NCBI GenBank assembly: GCA_028404565.1
Contig: JAOOBR010000004.1
Span: 1 to 64,000 of the forward strand
Origin: Pseudomonadota bacterium
Lineage (GTDB): Bacteria; Pseudomonadota; Gammaproteobacteria; Magnimaribacterales; D2472
Reading direction: 5' to 3'
Length of the DNA stretch: 64,000 nucleotides
Under the pieces are notes generated by a model that was not told the DNA's origin, did not search any database, and was given only the letters and a program-made list of their open reading frames with translations. Within the stretch, counting starts at the first letter, position 1; the number at the start of each line of letters is the position of its first letter. Positions 49,171-61,820 of this stretch are shown here, piece after piece. Made by a program: the position numbers and the translations under genes.

Positions 49171-51993
49171 ATGAAAAAGACAATGTCAGATTATATGAGT
49201 GATTCTCATACATCTGGCGGACACCTCTCATATTTAGAGGATCTATATGAGAGTTATTTACAAGATCCCAATTCTATTTCAGAGGAGTGGAAAACTTACT
49301 TCAATGACTTACCCTTTCAAAATGGATCCAAAAAAGATAGTTCTCATCTTGATGTAATCAAACACTTTCAAAACACTCCGAGAAGATCAGCAACAAAATT
49401 CAAAGCTTCTTCACAAAATAAAAATCCACTCGAAGCAAAGGTTCAAACTTTAATAAAAGCTTACAGAGACTATGGACATACTGCTGCAGATTTAGATCCT
49501 CTTGGAATTGCTGAAAAAGTTATTCATTCAGATTTACACAAAACAGAAGGCTTATTTAATCGAGATGAACTTTCAAGCATGATTAATTGTAATTTCCCAA
49601 TTGGAAGTAATGCTGAATACGAAGTAAATAATTTAATAAATGAACTAAAAGAAACTTATTGTAAAAATATTGGTATTGAATTTCAGCATATATCAAACAA
49701 AAGAGAAAGAAGTTGGATTATTGAAAAGTTTGAAAACTCAGATCATAAAGTCTCAGATTTAGAAAGAAAAAAAGAGATACTAAAAAGATTAATTTCTGCA
49801 AGAGGCTTGGCTCAATTTCTTTCTTCTAAATATCCAGGTATGAAAAGATTTGGTATTGATGGATGTGAATCGCTTATTCCACTTGTAGATACGCTTATTA
49901 AGACGACGTCAAAAAATGGCGCTGAGCAAATTTGTTTTGGAATGGCTCATAGAGGCAGGCTAAATTTATTGGTTAATGTTTTAGGAAAAGTTTCAAAAGA
50001 GCTTTTTGAGGCTTTTGAAGAAGATTTTGATCTTAAAGGGACAAGTACAGGAGATGTAAAATATCATTTGGGATACTCCTCAAATATTAGAACTGATCAT
50101 GGAGATGTGCATGTATCCTTAACGAATAATCCTTCACATTTGGAAATTGTAAATCCGGTTGTTGTCGGTTCAGTTAGAGCTCGTCAAGATAGGTTAGGAG
50201 ACACATTTAGAAATAGGGTTGTTCCAATTCTTATTCATGGTGATGCAGCATTTTCTGGCCAAGGCGTTGTGATGGAGACGCTCCAAATGTCACAAACCAG
50301 AGCATATGGAGTAGGAGGCACTATCCATGTAGTTGTCAATAATCAAATAGGATTTACAACAAGTCATATAAGGGACGCCAGGTCAACAAGATACTCAACC
50401 GATATTAGTAAATTTATCGAGGCTCCAATCATTCACGTAAATGCCGATGATCCTGAAGCAGTTGTCTATGTCTCTGAATTGGCATGTGAATATAGAGAGA
50501 ACTTCAAGAAAGATATTGTTATTGACTTAGTTTGTTACAGAAGGAGTGGCCACAATGAAGCCGATGATCCTTCATCAACTCAACCCTTGATGTATAAAGC
50601 AATAAAAAGTCACAAAACCGTTTTAGATATTTATGAAAAACTTTTAACCGCTGATTCAATAATATCTAATGAAGAAATAAAAGATTTTAAAAAATCATAC
50701 AGAAAGCAAATTGAAAATGGTGAATCTGTAACTCCTAACTTAGCTCCAAGATCAAATGATGATCAGTGGTTTGATTGGGAGCCATTCATGAATAGAAAAT
50801 GGTACGAGCAAGTAACTACTTCTGTTCCTCAAAAAGAAATTGAAGAAAATGCTTTATCAATCGTTAAGACTCCTGCAGATTTTTCACTTCAGAAAAAAGT
50901 ACAAAAGATTTTTGATGAAAGAATAAAAATGTCGCAGGGAGATATAAAGCTAAACTGGGGATTTGCCGAAATGATGGCATATTCAAGCCTGCTTAAGGAA
51001 GGTTATCCCATAAGATTTACCGGTCAGGATGTAAGAAGGGGAACATTTGATCATCGTCATGCTGTTATCTTTGATCAAAAAAATGGAGAAGGATTTCTAT
51101 CATTAGATTCAATTGCAAAGGAAGGAAAAACATTAGTTGATATTTATGATTCATTATTATCTGAGGAAGCTGTTCTAGGTTTCGAGTATGGTTACTCGGC
51201 AACTTGGCCAAGTGGACTTGTTATTTGGGAAGCTCAGTTTGGTGATTTTGCTAATGGAGCTCAGGTTGTAATTGATCAATTCATAGTTAGTGCTGAACAT
51301 AAATGGGAAAGGCTTTCTGGACTAGTTATGCTCCTTCCGCATGGATTTGAAGGAATGGGTCCTGAGCACAGTAGCGCAAGATTAGAGAGATTTTTACAGC
51401 TATGTGCTGCAAATAACATACAAGTTTGTATGCCAAGCTCCCCATCCCAAATTTTCCATCTTCTCAGAAGGCAGGCAATAAGAAAAATGCGAAGACCTCT
51501 TATTGTTATTACTCCAAAGAGTCTTTTAAGATTACCTGAGGCTGCAAGTGATTTATCTGAACTCACAAATGGGAGTTTTAATTGCATCATTGGAGATGAT
51601 CTTCCAACGGAAAAAATTAAAAGAGTAGTGCTTTGCAGTGGAAAAGTTTATTACGATCTTAAGAAGGCTCGAGATGAAAAAGGTATTTCAGATGTCGCAT
51701 TACTTAGACTTGAACAACTTTATCCTTTCCCATATTTTGAAGTTGAAGAAATGCTTAAGAATTATTCACATGTTGAGGAGTTTATTTGGGCTCAAGAAGA
51801 ACCAAGAAATCAAGGAGCATGGTTTAGTCATCGTCATAGATTAGAAAGGGTTTTAAATAAGCTCAATATAGAGAATTCGTTTAAACCTATTTCAAGGCCT
51901 CCTGCTGCTGCACCAGCAGTTGGGTTAATGAAATTACATCTTCAACAACAACAAGAATTAGTTGATAATGTACTAAAAAGAGATAACAAATGA
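49171..51993 (+). CDS. sucA: 2-oxoglutarate dehydrogenase E1 subunit SucA
   Basis: The thiamine diphosphate-dependent decarboxylase. [20 protein letters not shown] is the N-terminal motif; [29 protein letters not shown] and [16 protein letters not shown] are family motifs, with [12 protein letters not shown] in the second half. GGAG lies seven bases before the ATG. Length of 940 is normal. It overlaps sucB by four bases. Confidence 0.98.
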   Translation: MKKTMSDYMSDSHTSGGHLSYLEDLYESYLQDPNSISEEWKTYFNDLPFQNGSKKDSSHLDVIKHFQNTPRRSATKFKASSQNKNPLEAKVQTLIKAYRDYGHTAADLDPLGIAEKVIHSDLHKTEGLFNRDELSSMINCNFPIGSNAEYEVNNLINELKETYCKNIGIEFQHISNKRERSWIIEKFENSDHKVSDLERKKEILKRLISARGLAQFLSSKYPGMKRFGIDGCESLIPLVDTLIKTTSKNGAEQICFGMAHRGRLNLLVNVLGKVSKELFEAFEEDFDLKGTSTGDVKYHLGYSSNIRTDHGDVHVSLTNNPSHLEIVNPVVVGSVRARQDRLGDTFRNRVVPILIHGDAAFSGQGVVMETLQMSQTRAYGVGGTIHVVVNNQIGFTTSHIRDARSTRYSTDISKFIEAPIIHVNADDPEAVVYVSELACEYRENFKKDIVIDLVCYRRSGHNEADDPSSTQPLMYKAIKSHKTVLDIYEKLLTADSIISNEEIKDFKKSYRKQIENGESVTPNLAPRSNDDQWFDWEPFMNRKWYEQVTTSVPQKEIEENALSIVKTPADFSLQKKVQKIFDERIKMSQGDIKLNWGFAEMMAYSSLLKEGYPIRFTGQDVRRGTFDHRHAVIFDQKNGEGFLSLDSIAKEGKTLVDIYDSLLSEEAVLGFEYGYSATWPSGLVIWEAQFGDFANGAQVVIDQFIVSAEHKWERLSGLVMLLPHGFEGMGPEHSSARLERFLQLCAANNIQVCMPSSPSQIFHLLRRQAIRKMRRPLIVITPKSLLRLPEAASDLSELTNGSFNCIIGDDLPTEKIKRVVLCSGKVYYDLKKARDEKGISDVALLRLEQLYPFPYFEVEEMLKNYSHVEEFIWAQEEPRNQGAWFSHRHRLERVLNKLNIENSFKPISRPPAAAPAVGLMKLHLQQQQELVDNVLKRDNK

Positions 51994-53186
51994 GTGAAGA
52001 AATAAAGTCACCAACCTTCCCAGAGTCTGTCGCTGACGGAACAATTGCTAACTGGGTTAAAAAAGAGGGTGAAGCTGTATCACAAGATGAGGTGATTGCT
52101 GAAATAGAAACTGACAAGGTTGTTCTAGAGGTGTTAGCTCCTTCAGATGGAAAAATCTCAAAAATTCATAAAAATGAAGGTGATACAGTTTTAAGTGCTG
52201 AATTAATTGGTGAATTTATTTCAGGCGATAGCGAAGAACTAAAAACTCAAACTGTTGAGGAAGAAAAACCTAAAGAAATAGCTACAGATCTTGAATCCTC
52301 ACAAGACTTGGTAGATAAAAAATCAGGACCAGCTGCAAAAAGGATAATTGAAGAAAAAGAGCTAAATCCATCTGAGATACAAGGTAGTGGGAAAGATGGA
52401 AGGATCACAAAAGCTGATGTAATTAGCCACGTTGAGAAAGATCCAGCTATTGAAAAATCAGTCAAGAAAACTAATGTTGATCTTGATAGAGAAACAAAAA
52501 GAGTTCCAATGACAAGATTGAGATCAACAATTGCAAAACGTTTAGTTGAGGTTCAGCAAGAAACAGCGATGTTAACAACCTTCAATGAGGTTGATATGAA
52601 GCCTATAAAAGATATTAGATCAAAGTATGGAGATGATTTTCTAAAAGAGCATGGTGTTAAGCTTGGCTTTATGGGATTCTTTGTAGCTGCCTCTGTTAAT
52701 GCCCTCGAAAAGTTTCCTCAAGTTAATGCCAGCATTGACGGAACTGATATTGTTTATCATGGCTATAAGGATATTGGCGTAGCTGTTTCTACTGATAGAG
52801 GGCTTGTAGTACCTGTAATTAAAGATGCTGACATAAAATCAATTTCAGAAATTGAAAAATCAATCTCAGAGTATGCTGAGAAGGCCAGAGATGGAAAATT
52901 ATCAATTGAGGAGATGCAAGGAGGAACTTTTACAGTTTCTAATGGCGGTATATTTGGATCATTGTTATCAACACCAATTCTTAATGCGCCACAGACTGCT
53001 ATTTTAGGAATGCATAAAATTGAAGATAGGCCAGTTGTGGTAGATGGAGAAATTGTTGTTAGACCAATGATGTATTTAGCAATGAGTTATGATCATAGAA
53101 TGCTCGATGGAAAAGAGGCAGTATCATTTCTAGTCTCAATAAAAGAGCAATTAGAGAATCCTGAAAAACTTTTACTAAACCTATAG
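51990..53186 (+). CDS. sucB: Dihydrolipoyl succinyltransferase SucB
   Basis: The E2 core of 2-oxoglutarate dehydrogenase. One lipoyl domain (lipoyl-lysine in [11 protein letters not shown] near residue 42), a peripheral subunit-binding domain around residues 108-145 ([23 protein letters not shown]) and the catalytic domain with [13 protein letters not shown] at the end. Length of 398 is normal. Confidence 0.98.
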   Translation: MSEEIKSPTFPESVADGTIANWVKKEGEAVSQDEVIAEIETDKVVLEVLAPSDGKISKIHKNEGDTVLSAELIGEFISGDSEELKTQTVEEEKPKEIATDLESSQDLVDKKSGPAAKRIIEEKELNPSEIQGSGKDGRITKADVISHVEKDPAIEKSVKKTNVDLDRETKRVPMTRLRSTIAKRLVEVQQETAMLTTFNEVDMKPIKDIRSKYGDDFLKEHGVKLGFMGFFVAASVNALEKFPQVNASIDGTDIVYHGYKDIGVAVSTDRGLVVPVIKDADIKSISEIEKSISEYAEKARDGKLSIEEMQGGTFTVSNGGIFGSLLSTPILNAPQTAILGMHKIEDRPVVVDGEIVVRPMMYLAMSYDHRMLDGKEAVSFLVSIKEQLENPEKLLLNL

Positions 53187-53194
53187 GTGTAAAT

Positions 53195-54613
53195 ATGTAT
53201 GATGTTGTTGTAATTGGAGGCGGTCCTGCTGGTTATGTTGCAGCGATTAAAGCTTCCCAATTAGGTCTAAATACAGCTTGCGTAGAATTTGCCTCTGATG
53301 AAAAAGGAAATCAAAAGTATGGAGGTACTTGCCTTAATGTAGGCTGTATTCCATCAAAATCTCTTTTGGATTCATCTCACAAATACTACGAAGCTCAAAA
53401 AGATTTTGCATCTCATGGAATAGATCTAAAAGATTTATCAGTCAATATTCCTTCAATGATGAAAAGAAAGGATGATGTTGTTAATAAACTTACAACTGGA
53501 ATAACCGGACTGTTTAAAGCAAATGGTGTTGAAGCAATATCAGGAAGAGGAAGAGTTATTAATGAGAACCTTGTAGAAGTTTCAAATAATGGAGATAAAA
53601 CAAGCTTGGAGACAAAATTCATAATATTAGCAACAGGCTCAAATCCAATTGAAATTCCAATTGCAAAATGGTCTGAAAATATAGTCGATAGCACAGGAGC
53701 TCTTAATTTTGAGAGTGTTCCAGAAAGACTTGGAATAATTGGAGCTGGAGTAATTGGTTTAGAGCTTGGAAGTGTATGGTCAAGACTTGGAGCTGAGGTT
53801 ACAGTCATAGAGGCTATGGATGATTTCTTACCTATTGTCGACAAACAAATTTCTAAAGAATGCCATCGAGAGTTTAAAAAACAAGGTTTAGATATACATT
53901 TAGGATCAAAACTTACCTCAGCTAAAGATAATGGTAAAGATGTTGAAATTTCTTATGAATCAAAAGGTGAGGAGCATAAAGCCTCTTTTGATAAATTGAT
54001 TGTGGCTGTAGGGAGAAAACCTAATACAGCTGATATCTCAGATGAGTCATTTCCAATAGAGTTAGATGAATTAGGAAGAGTCCAAGTTGATGATTTTTGT
54101 AAAACAAATTATGAAAATATTTATGCTGTTGGTGATATTGTTAGAGGACCAATGCTTGCTCACAAAGGTTCAGAGGAAGGAGTAATGGTTGCTGAGAGAA
54201 TTGCAGGCAAAAAGGCTAGAATGAATTATGAACTTGTACCTAACGTTATTTATACTCATCCTGAAGTCGCTTGGGTCGGAAAGACTCAGCAAGAGCTCGA
54301 AGATCATGGTGTGGAGTTTAAGATTGGAAGTTTTCCATTTGCTGCAAGTGGAAGAGCTTTAGCTGCAGCTGATTCAGTCGGTTCTGTGAAGGTTTTAGCT
54401 GATAAGAAAGATGACACAATATTAGGAGTTCATGTATTTGGTCCTTCTGCCGCAGATATTGTCCAACAAGCAGTTATAGCAATGGAGTTTGGATCTAGTG
54501 CTGAAGATATAGGCCTAACTGTGTTTAGCCATCCAACAGTTAGTGAAGCATTTCATGAAGCTGCATTAGCTGCAAATAATTCTGCAATTCATATAGGCAA
54601 TAAAAGAAAATGA
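53195..54613 (+). CDS. lpd: Dihydrolipoyl dehydrogenase
   Basis: The E3 flavoprotein. [16 protein letters not shown] is the FAD site, [16 protein letters not shown] holds the redox disulfide, [13 protein letters not shown] binds NAD, and [11 protein letters not shown] is the C-terminal active-site histidine region. Length of 472 is normal. Its place between sucB and sucC, as in Pseudomonas, suggests a role in 2-oxoglutarate dehydrogenase at least. Confidence 0.97.
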   Translation: MYDVVVIGGGPAGYVAAIKASQLGLNTACVEFASDEKGNQKYGGTCLNVGCIPSKSLLDSSHKYYEAQKDFASHGIDLKDLSVNIPSMMKRKDDVVNKLTTGITGLFKANGVEAISGRGRVINENLVEVSNNGDKTSLETKFIILATGSNPIEIPIAKWSENIVDSTGALNFESVPERLGIIGAGVIGLELGSVWSRLGAEVTVIEAMDDFLPIVDKQISKECHREFKKQGLDIHLGSKLTSAKDNGKDVEISYESKGEEHKASFDKLIVAVGRKPNTADISDESFPIELDELGRVQVDDFCKTNYENIYAVGDIVRGPMLAHKGSEEGVMVAERIAGKKARMNYELVPNVIYTHPEVAWVGKTQQELEDHGVEFKIGSFPFAASGRALAAADSVGSVKVLADKKDDTILGVHVFGPSAADIVQQAVIAMEFGSSAEDIGLTVFSHPTVSEAFHEAALAANNSAIHIGNKRK

Positions 54614-55767
54614 ACTTACATGAGTATCAAGGCAAAGAAATTTTTGCACAATATGATTTACCCGTTTCAAAAGGAAAAGTTGTCACAAGCCTTGATGAGG
54701 TTGAACAAGCATGTACTGATATTGGAGGAAGTAGATGGGTAGCAAAAGCACAGGTTCATGCAGGCGGTAGAGGTAAATCAGGAGGTGTTGCTTTATGTGA
54801 CACCATTGAGGAGGTAGCGAATTTTACAAAAAAATGGCTAGGTAAAAGACTTGTAACATATCAAACTGATAAAGAGGGGCAGCTGGTAAGCTGTATTCTT
54901 GTTGAGGAATGTACCAATATCGCTGACGAACTTTACTATAGTGCAGTTGTTGATAGATCTTCACGTGAGGTTGCAATAATTGCATCCTCGGAGGGAGGAG
55001 TAAATATAGAAAAAGTTGCCGAGGAAACTCCTGAAAAGATCGCCTCCATATCACTTAATGGTAAAGATGTATCACAAGGCGATATTGAAAAGATATGTAG
55101 CACACTCAAGCTGAATGACACTCAATCCTCTCAGATGGAGCATATTGTAAGAAAAACAGTTTCAATGTTCTTTGAATGTGACCTTAGCCTTTTGGAAATT
55201 AACCCACTTGTAATAAAAGATGATGGTAATTTGCATTGTTTAGATGCAAAGATAAATATTGATTCAAATGCACTTTTTAGACAAAAAGAGTTACAAGAAA
55301 TGCATGATCCAACTCAAGAAGATCCGAGAGAATCTGAAGCATCAAAATACGATCTAAGTTATGTTTCATTGGATGGAAATATTGGATGCATGGTAAATGG
55401 AGCTGGATTAGCAATGGGCACCATGGATACAATAAAGTTTTTCAAAGGGAATCCTGCGAACTTTCTTGATGTTGGAGGCACAGCTACTCAAGAAAGGGTA
55501 GCAAAAGCTTTTAAAATAATTTTGGATGATCCAGAAGTAAAAGTAGTACTTGTAAATATTTTTGGAGGCATTGTTAGATGTGATTTAATTGCACAAGGTA
55601 TAGTTGCAGCAATTGATGAAGTAGGAGTTGAAATACCTGTTGTTGTTAGGCTGGAAGGCAATAGTGCAGAAAAAGGACTATCAATCCTTTCTAATTCGTC
55701 CTCAAAAATACAAAGTAAGAATAGTTTGGAAGATGCAGCTAGAACTGCTGTGGAGCTTGCAAAATGA
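54610..55767 (+). CDS. sucC: Succinyl-CoA ligase beta subunit SucC
   Basis: The ATP-grasp subunit making ATP or GTP from succinyl-CoA. [48 protein letters not shown] and [11 protein letters not shown] are characteristic. Length of 385 is normal. It overlaps lpd and sucD by four bases each. Confidence 0.98.
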   Translation: MNLHEYQGKEIFAQYDLPVSKGKVVTSLDEVEQACTDIGGSRWVAKAQVHAGGRGKSGGVALCDTIEEVANFTKKWLGKRLVTYQTDKEGQLVSCILVEECTNIADELYYSAVVDRSSREVAIIASSEGGVNIEKVAEETPEKIASISLNGKDVSQGDIEKICSTLKLNDTQSSQMEHIVRKTVSMFFECDLSLLEINPLVIKDDGNLHCLDAKINIDSNALFRQKELQEMHDPTQEDPRESEASKYDLSYVSLDGNIGCMVNGAGLAMGTMDTIKFFKGNPANFLDVGGTATQERVAKAFKIILDDPEVKVVLVNIFGGIVRCDLIAQGIVAAIDEVGVEIPVVVRLEGNSAEKGLSILSNSSSKIQSKNSLEDAARTAVELAK

Positions 55768-56633
55768 GTATCCTAATTGACAAAGATACAAGAGTGCTTG
55801 TTCAGGGTTTTACTGGGTCTCAAGGAACGCTTCATTCATCTCAATCTATAGAATATGGAACTAATGTTGTGGGTGGAGTAACTCCTGGAAAAGGTGGAAC
55901 CTCACACTTAGATTTACCTGTTTTTAATTCAGTTAACGAGGCGGTTGAACAAGTGCAACCAAACGCATCATTAATATTTGTTCCAGCACCCTTTTGTAAA
56001 GGTGCAATTCTCGAAGCCGCAGAAGCTGGAATAAAGTTTATTGTTTGTATAACAGAAGGTGTTCCAACTTTGGATATGTTAGAAGTAAAAAAGATTGTTG
56101 ATGGCTTAGGCATTACTCTTATTGGCCCTAACTGTCCGGGTGTTATCACCCCTGGAGTAGGGAAAATGGGAATTATGCCTGGTGAGATTCATCTTCCTGG
56201 AAGAGTTGGAATTATATCTAGATCAGGAACACTTACCTATGAAGCGGTGAAGCAAACTACTGATTTAGGTCTGGGGCAATCTAGTTGTGTTGGAATAGGC
56301 GGAGACCCAATTCCTGGCTCTTCTTTTATTGATATTTTGGAACTTTTTGAAGCTGATGATCGAACAGACGCAATCGTCATGGTTGGAGAGATTGGAGGAA
56401 GTGCTGAAGAGGAAGCTGCTGAATTCATTTCACAGAATGTCACTAAACCAGTTGTTTCATATATTGCTGGTCAGACTGCACCACCGGGCAAAAGAATGGG
56501 CCATGCAGGTGCAATAATTTCTGGAGGTAAGGGTACGGCAGAGGATAAAATAAAAAAACTAAATGAGAGCGGTGTTGTTGTTGCAAAAAATCTTCTTGAA
56601 ATAGGCTCTACTATAAAGTCACTGATGTCTTGA
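55764..56633 (+). CDS. sucD: Succinyl-CoA ligase alpha subunit SucD
   Basis: The CoA-binding subunit with the phosphohistidine. [42 protein letters not shown] and the active-site histidine in [16 protein letters not shown] are all present. Length of 289 is normal. Its 3' end overlaps the convergent MATE gene by 23 bases. Confidence 0.98.
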   Translation: MSILIDKDTRVLVQGFTGSQGTLHSSQSIEYGTNVVGGVTPGKGGTSHLDLPVFNSVNEAVEQVQPNASLIFVPAPFCKGAILEAAEAGIKFIVCITEGVPTLDMLEVKKIVDGLGITLIGPNCPGVITPGVGKMGIMPGEIHLPGRVGIISRSGTLTYEAVKQTTDLGLGQSSCVGIGGDPIPGSSFIDILELFEADDRTDAIVMVGEIGGSAEEEAAEFISQNVTKPVVSYIAGQTAPPGKRMGHAGAIISGGKGTAEDKIKKLNESGVVVAKNLLEIGSTIKSLMS

Positions 56634-57969
56634 GGTTTGCGCCTACAACCTTTTTCAATCGTAAAATTCCAAGCAAACAAAATACTGTAAGGCCTAAAAT
56701 CATACCAATCCACATTCCTGCAGCTCCCAATTTGGGACCAATAATCCCGTAAGTCATTACAAATCCAGCAGGAAGAGCAATAATCCAATATGAAATTAAT
56801 ATTAATATCATTGGTACAAAAGTATCCTTAAAACCTCTCAAGCTTCCAACTGCTGACATCTGAACTCCATCAGGTATTTGAAAAATAGCTGCATACAATA
56901 ATAAACTCACTCCAAGAGCAATGACCTGCGGATCATTTGTATAAAGAGAAACCAAGAACTCTCTGAAGGTATAGATGGTAATAGTTGTAATTATTGCAAT
57001 TACAAAACACAGCAAAAGAGAACTTCTGGTTGAAAACTCAGCATCCAGCAATCTTTGTTCCCCAATAAGATTACCAACTCGCGTAGCTGTTGCAAGACCA
57101 AATGCTAATGGAAGCATGAAAAATACACTCGTTATATTGATTGCTATTGTATGACTAGCTATTACTCCTACACCCAGAGCACTGATTATCAAAGCAGCAC
57201 CACTAAACATACTTAGCTCTATAAAAATACCAAAACCTATGGGGATACCAAGCTTAAAAACTTCTTTAAAGGTTTCTAATTTAGGTAAAGTAATCGATTT
57301 AAAGATTCTCACGTCCTTATAAAGTTTTGATTTCATGATAAGAATAGATATCGCTAAAGTTTGGAAAATAGCTATTAAAGAAGTTGCATAACCACATCCC
57401 ACTCCACCAAGTTTAGGAAAACCAAATAAACCATTTACCAAGATAATATCTAGCGGGATATTGATTAGCATCCCAGTAAAAGCAACATAAAAAACAGGAA
57501 GTGTTAAGGTCATCCCTTCACTAAAACATCTAAGACACGTAAATAAACCCATAAAAACAGCACCTATCGCGATAGCCCTCAAATATTCGCTTGTAATGAC
57601 TGAAACCTCTAAATCAATGGGAAGTAGTTTTATTATTGGACCAATATTTATAAGTATTAAAGATAATGCTAAGCCAACCATTAAAGCCATCCACAATATT
57701 TGCCTAACCTTATCTTCAATCTGATTAAATTTTTTCGCTCCAAATAATTGCGCAACAATAGGTGTCACTGCAAATAGGACACCACTTAGTGCAAACCAAA
57801 GCGGATTGAAGATTGAGTTTCCTATTGCTAGAGCAGCAAGGTCTGTTGTATTGGCTCTTCCTGCAACTATCGTATCCGTAACTCCCATAAGCATGTATGA
57901 GGTTTGCGAACCAAATATTGGCAATCCTATAATTACAATACTTTTAATTTCAGAGATATATTTATTCAC
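56611..57969 (-). CDS. MATE family efflux transporter (NorM-like)
   Basis: A multidrug/toxin extrusion antiporter with about 12 hydrophobic segments in two similar halves; [20 protein letters not shown] with TDTIVAGRA is the typical first segment. I choose the GTG at 57969 because it gives 452 residues, the normal family length, starting [10 protein letters not shown]. The frame stays open to an ATG at 58092, adding 41 residues, but that start shares bases with the divergent acyltransferase start. The exact start is uncertain. Confidence 0.85.
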   Translation of the reverse strand: MNKYISEIKSIVIIGLPIFGSQTSYMLMGVTDTIVAGRANTTDLAALAIGNSIFNPLWFALSGVLFAVTPIVAQLFGAKKFNQIEDKVRQILWMALMVGLALSLILINIGPIIKLLPIDLEVSVITSEYLRAIAIGAVFMGLFTCLRCFSEGMTLTLPVFYVAFTGMLINIPLDIILVNGLFGFPKLGGVGCGYATSLIAIFQTLAISILIMKSKLYKDVRIFKSITLPKLETFKEVFKLGIPIGFGIFIELSMFSGAALIISALGVGVIASHTIAINITSVFFMLPLAFGLATATRVGNLIGEQRLLDAEFSTRSSLLLCFVIAIITTITIYTFREFLVSLYTNDPQVIALGVSLLLYAAIFQIPDGVQMSAVGSLRGFKDTFVPMILILISYWIIALPAGFVMTYGIIGPKLGAAGMWIGMILGLTVFCLLGILRLKKVVGANLKTSVTL

Positions 57970-58090
57970 AAAAGACCACAAATAATTTTCATGTACTTTA
58001 TCATATAGATTGATATTTAAAAGGAGATAAAAAATCAGAAAAGACAACAGACCATACTGGCTTAAAAAACTTTCTAAAAAGCTTGTAAAC

Positions 58091-58753
58091 ATGTATGTGA
58101 AACACTATCTTCGTCCTCAATTTAAACAGCTTGGCAATGGAGGGGCGTTCTTTAAACCTCAATATCTAAAACTTTTTGGTTCTCATATTAGTGTTGATGA
58201 CTTTCCCACAATTATTGGAGCACGGGATGCAAATGTTCAACTTACCAGCTGGAATATTGGAGATTGGAAAGGAGAATTGAAAATTGGTAAATATTGTCTA
58301 ATTACTCCCGGAGTTAGAATCATGGCAGCTGAATCAATTGAAATAGGCGATGCTTGCATGTTTGCTCATGGAGCATATATATCAGATGCTGATTGGCATG
58401 GCATTTATGACAGAAGTGAGCCAGTTGGAAATACTAAACCAATTATTTTAAAAGATAATGTTTGGATTGGAGACAGCGCAATTGTGTGTAAGGGAGTCAC
58501 AATTGGTAAAAATTCAATAATAGGGGCAGGTGCAGTAGTCACTAAAAATATTCCTGCAAATGTAGTTGCAGCTGGTAATCCAGCAAAAGTAGTAAAAAAT
58601 CTTGACCAAGGAGATTTTATTTCTAGAAAAGACTTCTATAAAGATCCTATTCAACTAGCAAAAGATTTTGATAATCTTGATAAATTTAATCTTAAAGATA
58701 ACACTTTCATAGGATGGCTTAGGAGTATTTTTGCCCCATCTAAAGATAATTAA
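58091..58753 (+). CDS. Hexapeptide-repeat acyltransferase
   Basis: A left-handed beta-helix acyltransferase of the maltose/galactoside acetyltransferase type. Hexapeptide repeats run through about residues 60-170 (CLITPGVRIMAAESIEIGD in part, VWIGDSAIVCKGVTIGKN, VVAAGNPAKVVKNL). The substrate is not known; a sugar or envelope component is possible. The 220-residue product is directly followed by pdxB, with a one-base overlap. No clear ribosome binding site is seen. Confidence 0.8.
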   Translation: MYVKHYLRPQFKQLGNGGAFFKPQYLKLFGSHISVDDFPTIIGARDANVQLTSWNIGDWKGELKIGKYCLITPGVRIMAAESIEIGDACMFAHGAYISDADWHGIYDRSEPVGNTKPIILKDNVWIGDSAIVCKGVTIGKNSIIGAGAVVTKNIPANVVAAGNPAKVVKNLDQGDFISRKDFYKDPIQLAKDFDNLDKFNLKDNTFIGWLRSIFAPSKDN

Positions 58754-59841
58754 TGAAATTATTGGTAGATAATAAAATACCTTTCTTTAGGGAGTATCTA
58801 AAAAAAATTAAAAATCATGATCAATTCATTATTAAATATTTTGATGATAATAATCTTGAGAATGATGATTGTTTGAATGCAGATGCATTATTCATAAGGT
58901 CTACAACAAGAGTTAATTCAGAACTTCTTTCAAACTCACCAATAAAATTTATAGGTTCAGCTACTTCTGGATATGATCATTTTGATAATGATATTTTAAA
59001 TAATTCAAAATATTCTTCATATGTAGCTTCAGGATGCAATGCATCAGCAGTTGTGAATTGGGTACTTTCATGTATTGGTCTTCTGGTTTTTAAGAAAGTG
59101 ATTTCAAGAAATAGAATGTTGGGAATAATTGGTTACGGAAATGTTGGAAAACTCTTATCAAATATTTTAGAGAATCTAAATATAAAACATAAGATTTATG
59201 ATCCTTATTTAGATCTTGGAAATATTAATGATATAAAAGATTGTGAGGTTGTATCGATTCATGCATCCTATTCCAAAACCGGTAAATTCCCTTCACATGA
59301 ATTTATAAATTCTGATTTTTTAGATAGCGCATCGGCAAAAGTGATAATCAATTCTGCCAGAGGTGAAATCATTGATGAAGACTCTATTCTAAATAGTGAT
59401 ATTTTTTATTTATCAGATGTCTTTAAGGGTGAGCCATTACCAAATACAGAACTTATTTCTAAATGTTTTATAGCAACTCCTCACATAGCAGGATACAGCA
59501 TAGAGGCAAAACATAACGGAACTATAATGATTCTAAAAAATTTTTGTGAAGCCAAAAATTTAGATAATGATTTGATGGATTTATCTAAAGTCATGGAAAT
59601 TAAAAATCTTCAACCATTAGAAGATGACTACATATCAAATGGATACCCGGTGAGTTTCTTTAAAAATCTAATTGATGTTGAGCAAATCTCTATCGATTTC
59701 AAAGAATCATTTTTGAAGAAGGGTATTCCTTTCAACAATATAAGGAATAACTATGAACTTAGGAATGATTTTTTAGGAATTAAAAGAACCTCTGAAACTA
59801 ATAAACTCTCTTTATTTAGTAATTTATATAAAAATATTTAG
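58753..59841 (+). CDS. pdxB: 4-phosphoerythronate dehydrogenase
   Basis: An NAD-dependent dehydrogenase of the D-2-hydroxyacid family making a precursor of pyridoxal phosphate by the DXP-dependent route. [43 protein letters not shown] and [12 protein letters not shown] are PdxB-type motifs. The C-terminal dimerisation region is shorter than in some members. Length is 362. Confidence 0.93.
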   Translation: MKLLVDNKIPFFREYLKKIKNHDQFIIKYFDDNNLENDDCLNADALFIRSTTRVNSELLSNSPIKFIGSATSGYDHFDNDILNNSKYSSYVASGCNASAVVNWVLSCIGLLVFKKVISRNRMLGIIGYGNVGKLLSNILENLNIKHKIYDPYLDLGNINDIKDCEVVSIHASYSKTGKFPSHEFINSDFLDSASAKVIINSARGEIIDEDSILNSDIFYLSDVFKGEPLPNTELISKCFIATPHIAGYSIEAKHNGTIMILKNFCEAKNLDNDLMDLSKVMEIKNLQPLEDDYISNGYPVSFFKNLIDVEQISIDFKESFLKKGIPFNNIRNNYELRNDFLGIKRTSETNKLSLFSNLYKNI

Positions 59842-59864
59842 TTTCTGTTAGTTATAATTTAAAA

Positions 59865-60260
59865 ATGGCAAAGGAAGATTTAAAAAATAAAGACTGGAAG
59901 TCAATTCTTGACGAGGATGCTTATCAAGTTACAAGATGTTTTGCTACAGAGGCACCTTACTCTGGTAAATTTCTTGATAACAAGAGAGAAGGAACCTATA
60001 TTTGTATTTGTTGTAAAAAGGAGCTTTTTTCTTCTTCCACAAAATATAATTCAGGTTGTGGATGGCCAAGTTTTTTTCAGCCAATTGATGAAGCATGCAT
60101 CACAGAATATAAAGATTCATCCCATGGGATGATAAGAACAGAAGTAAGATGTTCTGATTGTGACTCACATTTGGGGCATGTTTTTGATGATGGGCCGCCG
60201 CCGACATTTTTAAGATATTGTATAAACTCTCTTTCTTTAGATTTTAATGAGCGCAAATAA
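59865..60260 (+). CDS. msrB: Peptide-methionine (R)-S-oxide reductase MsrB
   Basis: Repairs methionine R-sulfoxide in proteins. Zinc is bound by C47/C50 and C96/C99; the catalytic cysteine is C119 in [20 protein letters not shown] and [10 protein letters not shown] are signature motifs. Length of 131 is normal. It overlaps murJ by 14 bases. Confidence 0.96.
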   Translation: MAKEDLKNKDWKSILDEDAYQVTRCFATEAPYSGKFLDNKREGTYICICCKKELFSSSTKYNSGCGWPSFFQPIDEACITEYKDSSHGMIRTEVRCSDCDSHLGHVFDDGPPPTFLRYCINSLSLDFNERK

Positions 60261-61818
60261 AGAGCCTTCAGAACAAAACTTTTTAAGCTCAATAAAAGTA
60301 AGTTTCTGGACCTTCTCCTCTAGGATTTTTGGTTTGCTTAGAGATATATCTACAACAAATCTTTTTGGTGCATCTCTGTATCATGACATTTTCGTTGTTG
60401 TACTAAGAATACCTAATCTTTTCAGAAGATTCTTCGCAGAAGGGGCTTTTAATCAAGCTTTTGTTCCAATCTTATCAGACATAGAAAAAACAAAAGATCC
60501 AATACAAGTAAAAGACTTCATAGACAGCTTAGCGGGAATTTTAATTTCAACTTTATTTGTTTTTACTATTATTTGTTTATTATTTGCTCCATTCGTGATT
60601 TTTATTTTTGCACCTGGGTTTTATTTCGATTCTGAGAAGCAAGACCTTGCGGTAAATGTATTAAGGATTATGTTTCCATATTTAGCACTGATATCTTTGG
60701 TTGCATTTGCAGCTGGAATTCAAAATACTCATTCAAGATTTTCATTGCCTGCAGCTACACCAATTATTTTTAACTTAACTTTAATAATCTTTGCATTGCT
60801 AATTGCCCCAAGAATGAGTACGCCTTTGATTTCTCTTTCATGGGGTGTCTTCCTTGCAGGTGTCCTGCAGCTTATTATTCAATTTGCTCCTTTAAAAGCT
60901 ATTGATAGACTGCCAGTTCCTAAAGTAAATCTTAATAATTCAGATATTCCAAGATTCTTTAAGTTAATAGTTCCAGCAGTTTTAGCTGGAGGAGTTACAC
61001 AGATAAATTTATTGATAGATACGATATTTGCTTCGTTGCTTGAGACAGGTAGCCCAACTTGGCTATATATATCTGATAGATTGATACAATTTCCTTTGGG
61101 AATATTTGCTATTGCTATAGGAACTGTTCTTTTACCTTCATTATCACGTTCGGCAGCGAATAAAAATAATAGTCAGTTTAAGGCCTCCCTAGATAACAGC
61201 TTTAGATTAGTAATTTTTATAGCTATACCTTCTCTTATTGGCTTAATATATTTTGCTGAGCCTATTATTGCTTCATTGTTTTATAGAGGTGAATTTTCTG
61301 AATTTGACGTTATTAAATCATCTTACAGCCTTGTATTCTTTTGTTATGGTTTACCATTCTTTATGTTAATGAAAGTCTTAACACCCGCATTTTTTTCTAG
61401 ACAGGACACAAAGACACCATTTTATGTTGCAATATTTAGCCTCTTTCTCAATGCAATCCTCAACTATATTTTTGCCTTTAAGCTTGGGTATGGTCATGCT
61501 GGACTTGCCATTGGAAGCTCTCTTGCTGTTCTAGCAAGCTCATGCATATTATTTTTTGTTTTAATGAAACAAAACCTTCTAAGTTTAAGTATTATTTTTC
61601 ACAAAACCAATTTTGCCGCAATTTTTTCTTCATTAATTATGTTTTTTGCATTTGATTATTTCGTGGGTATTGATTCTGAATGGATGTCAAAATTTTATGA
61701 ATACTCAGGACTAGTCAGAATTTCTCTTGTCACAGTTATTGTTATACTTAGCTGTCTTTTTTATTTTTTTATCTCTAAGTGGGTTTTTAGAGTCTCAAAT
61801 AAAGATTTTTATTTATAA
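60247..61818 (+). CDS. murJ: Lipid II flippase MurJ
   Basis: A MOP-superfamily membrane protein with about 14 hydrophobic segments that flips lipid II. The N-terminal [18 protein letters not shown] and [18 protein letters not shown] are the MurJ signature. Length of 523 is normal. It precedes ribF and ileS, the usual gammaproteobacterial order. Confidence 0.97.
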   Translation: MSANKEPSEQNFLSSIKVSFWTFSSRIFGLLRDISTTNLFGASLYHDIFVVVLRIPNLFRRFFAEGAFNQAFVPILSDIEKTKDPIQVKDFIDSLAGILISTLFVFTIICLLFAPFVIFIFAPGFYFDSEKQDLAVNVLRIMFPYLALISLVAFAAGIQNTHSRFSLPAATPIIFNLTLIIFALLIAPRMSTPLISLSWGVFLAGVLQLIIQFAPLKAIDRLPVPKVNLNNSDIPRFFKLIVPAVLAGGVTQINLLIDTIFASLLETGSPTWLYISDRLIQFPLGIFAIAIGTVLLPSLSRSAANKNNSQFKASLDNSFRLVIFIAIPSLIGLIYFAEPIIASLFYRGEFSEFDVIKSSYSLVFFCYGLPFFMLMKVLTPAFFSRQDTKTPFYVAIFSLFLNAILNYIFAFKLGYGHAGLAIGSSLAVLASSCILFFVLMKQNLLSLSIIFHKTNFAAIFSSLIMFFAFDYFVGIDSEWMSKFYEYSGLVRISLVTVIVILSCLFYFFISKWVFRVSNKDFYL

Positions 61819-61820
61819 AC

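Noticed and set aside
53413-53844. 143-residue open frame on the minus strand inside lpd
   Set aside because: Fully contained opposite lpd, with no start signal and no domain.
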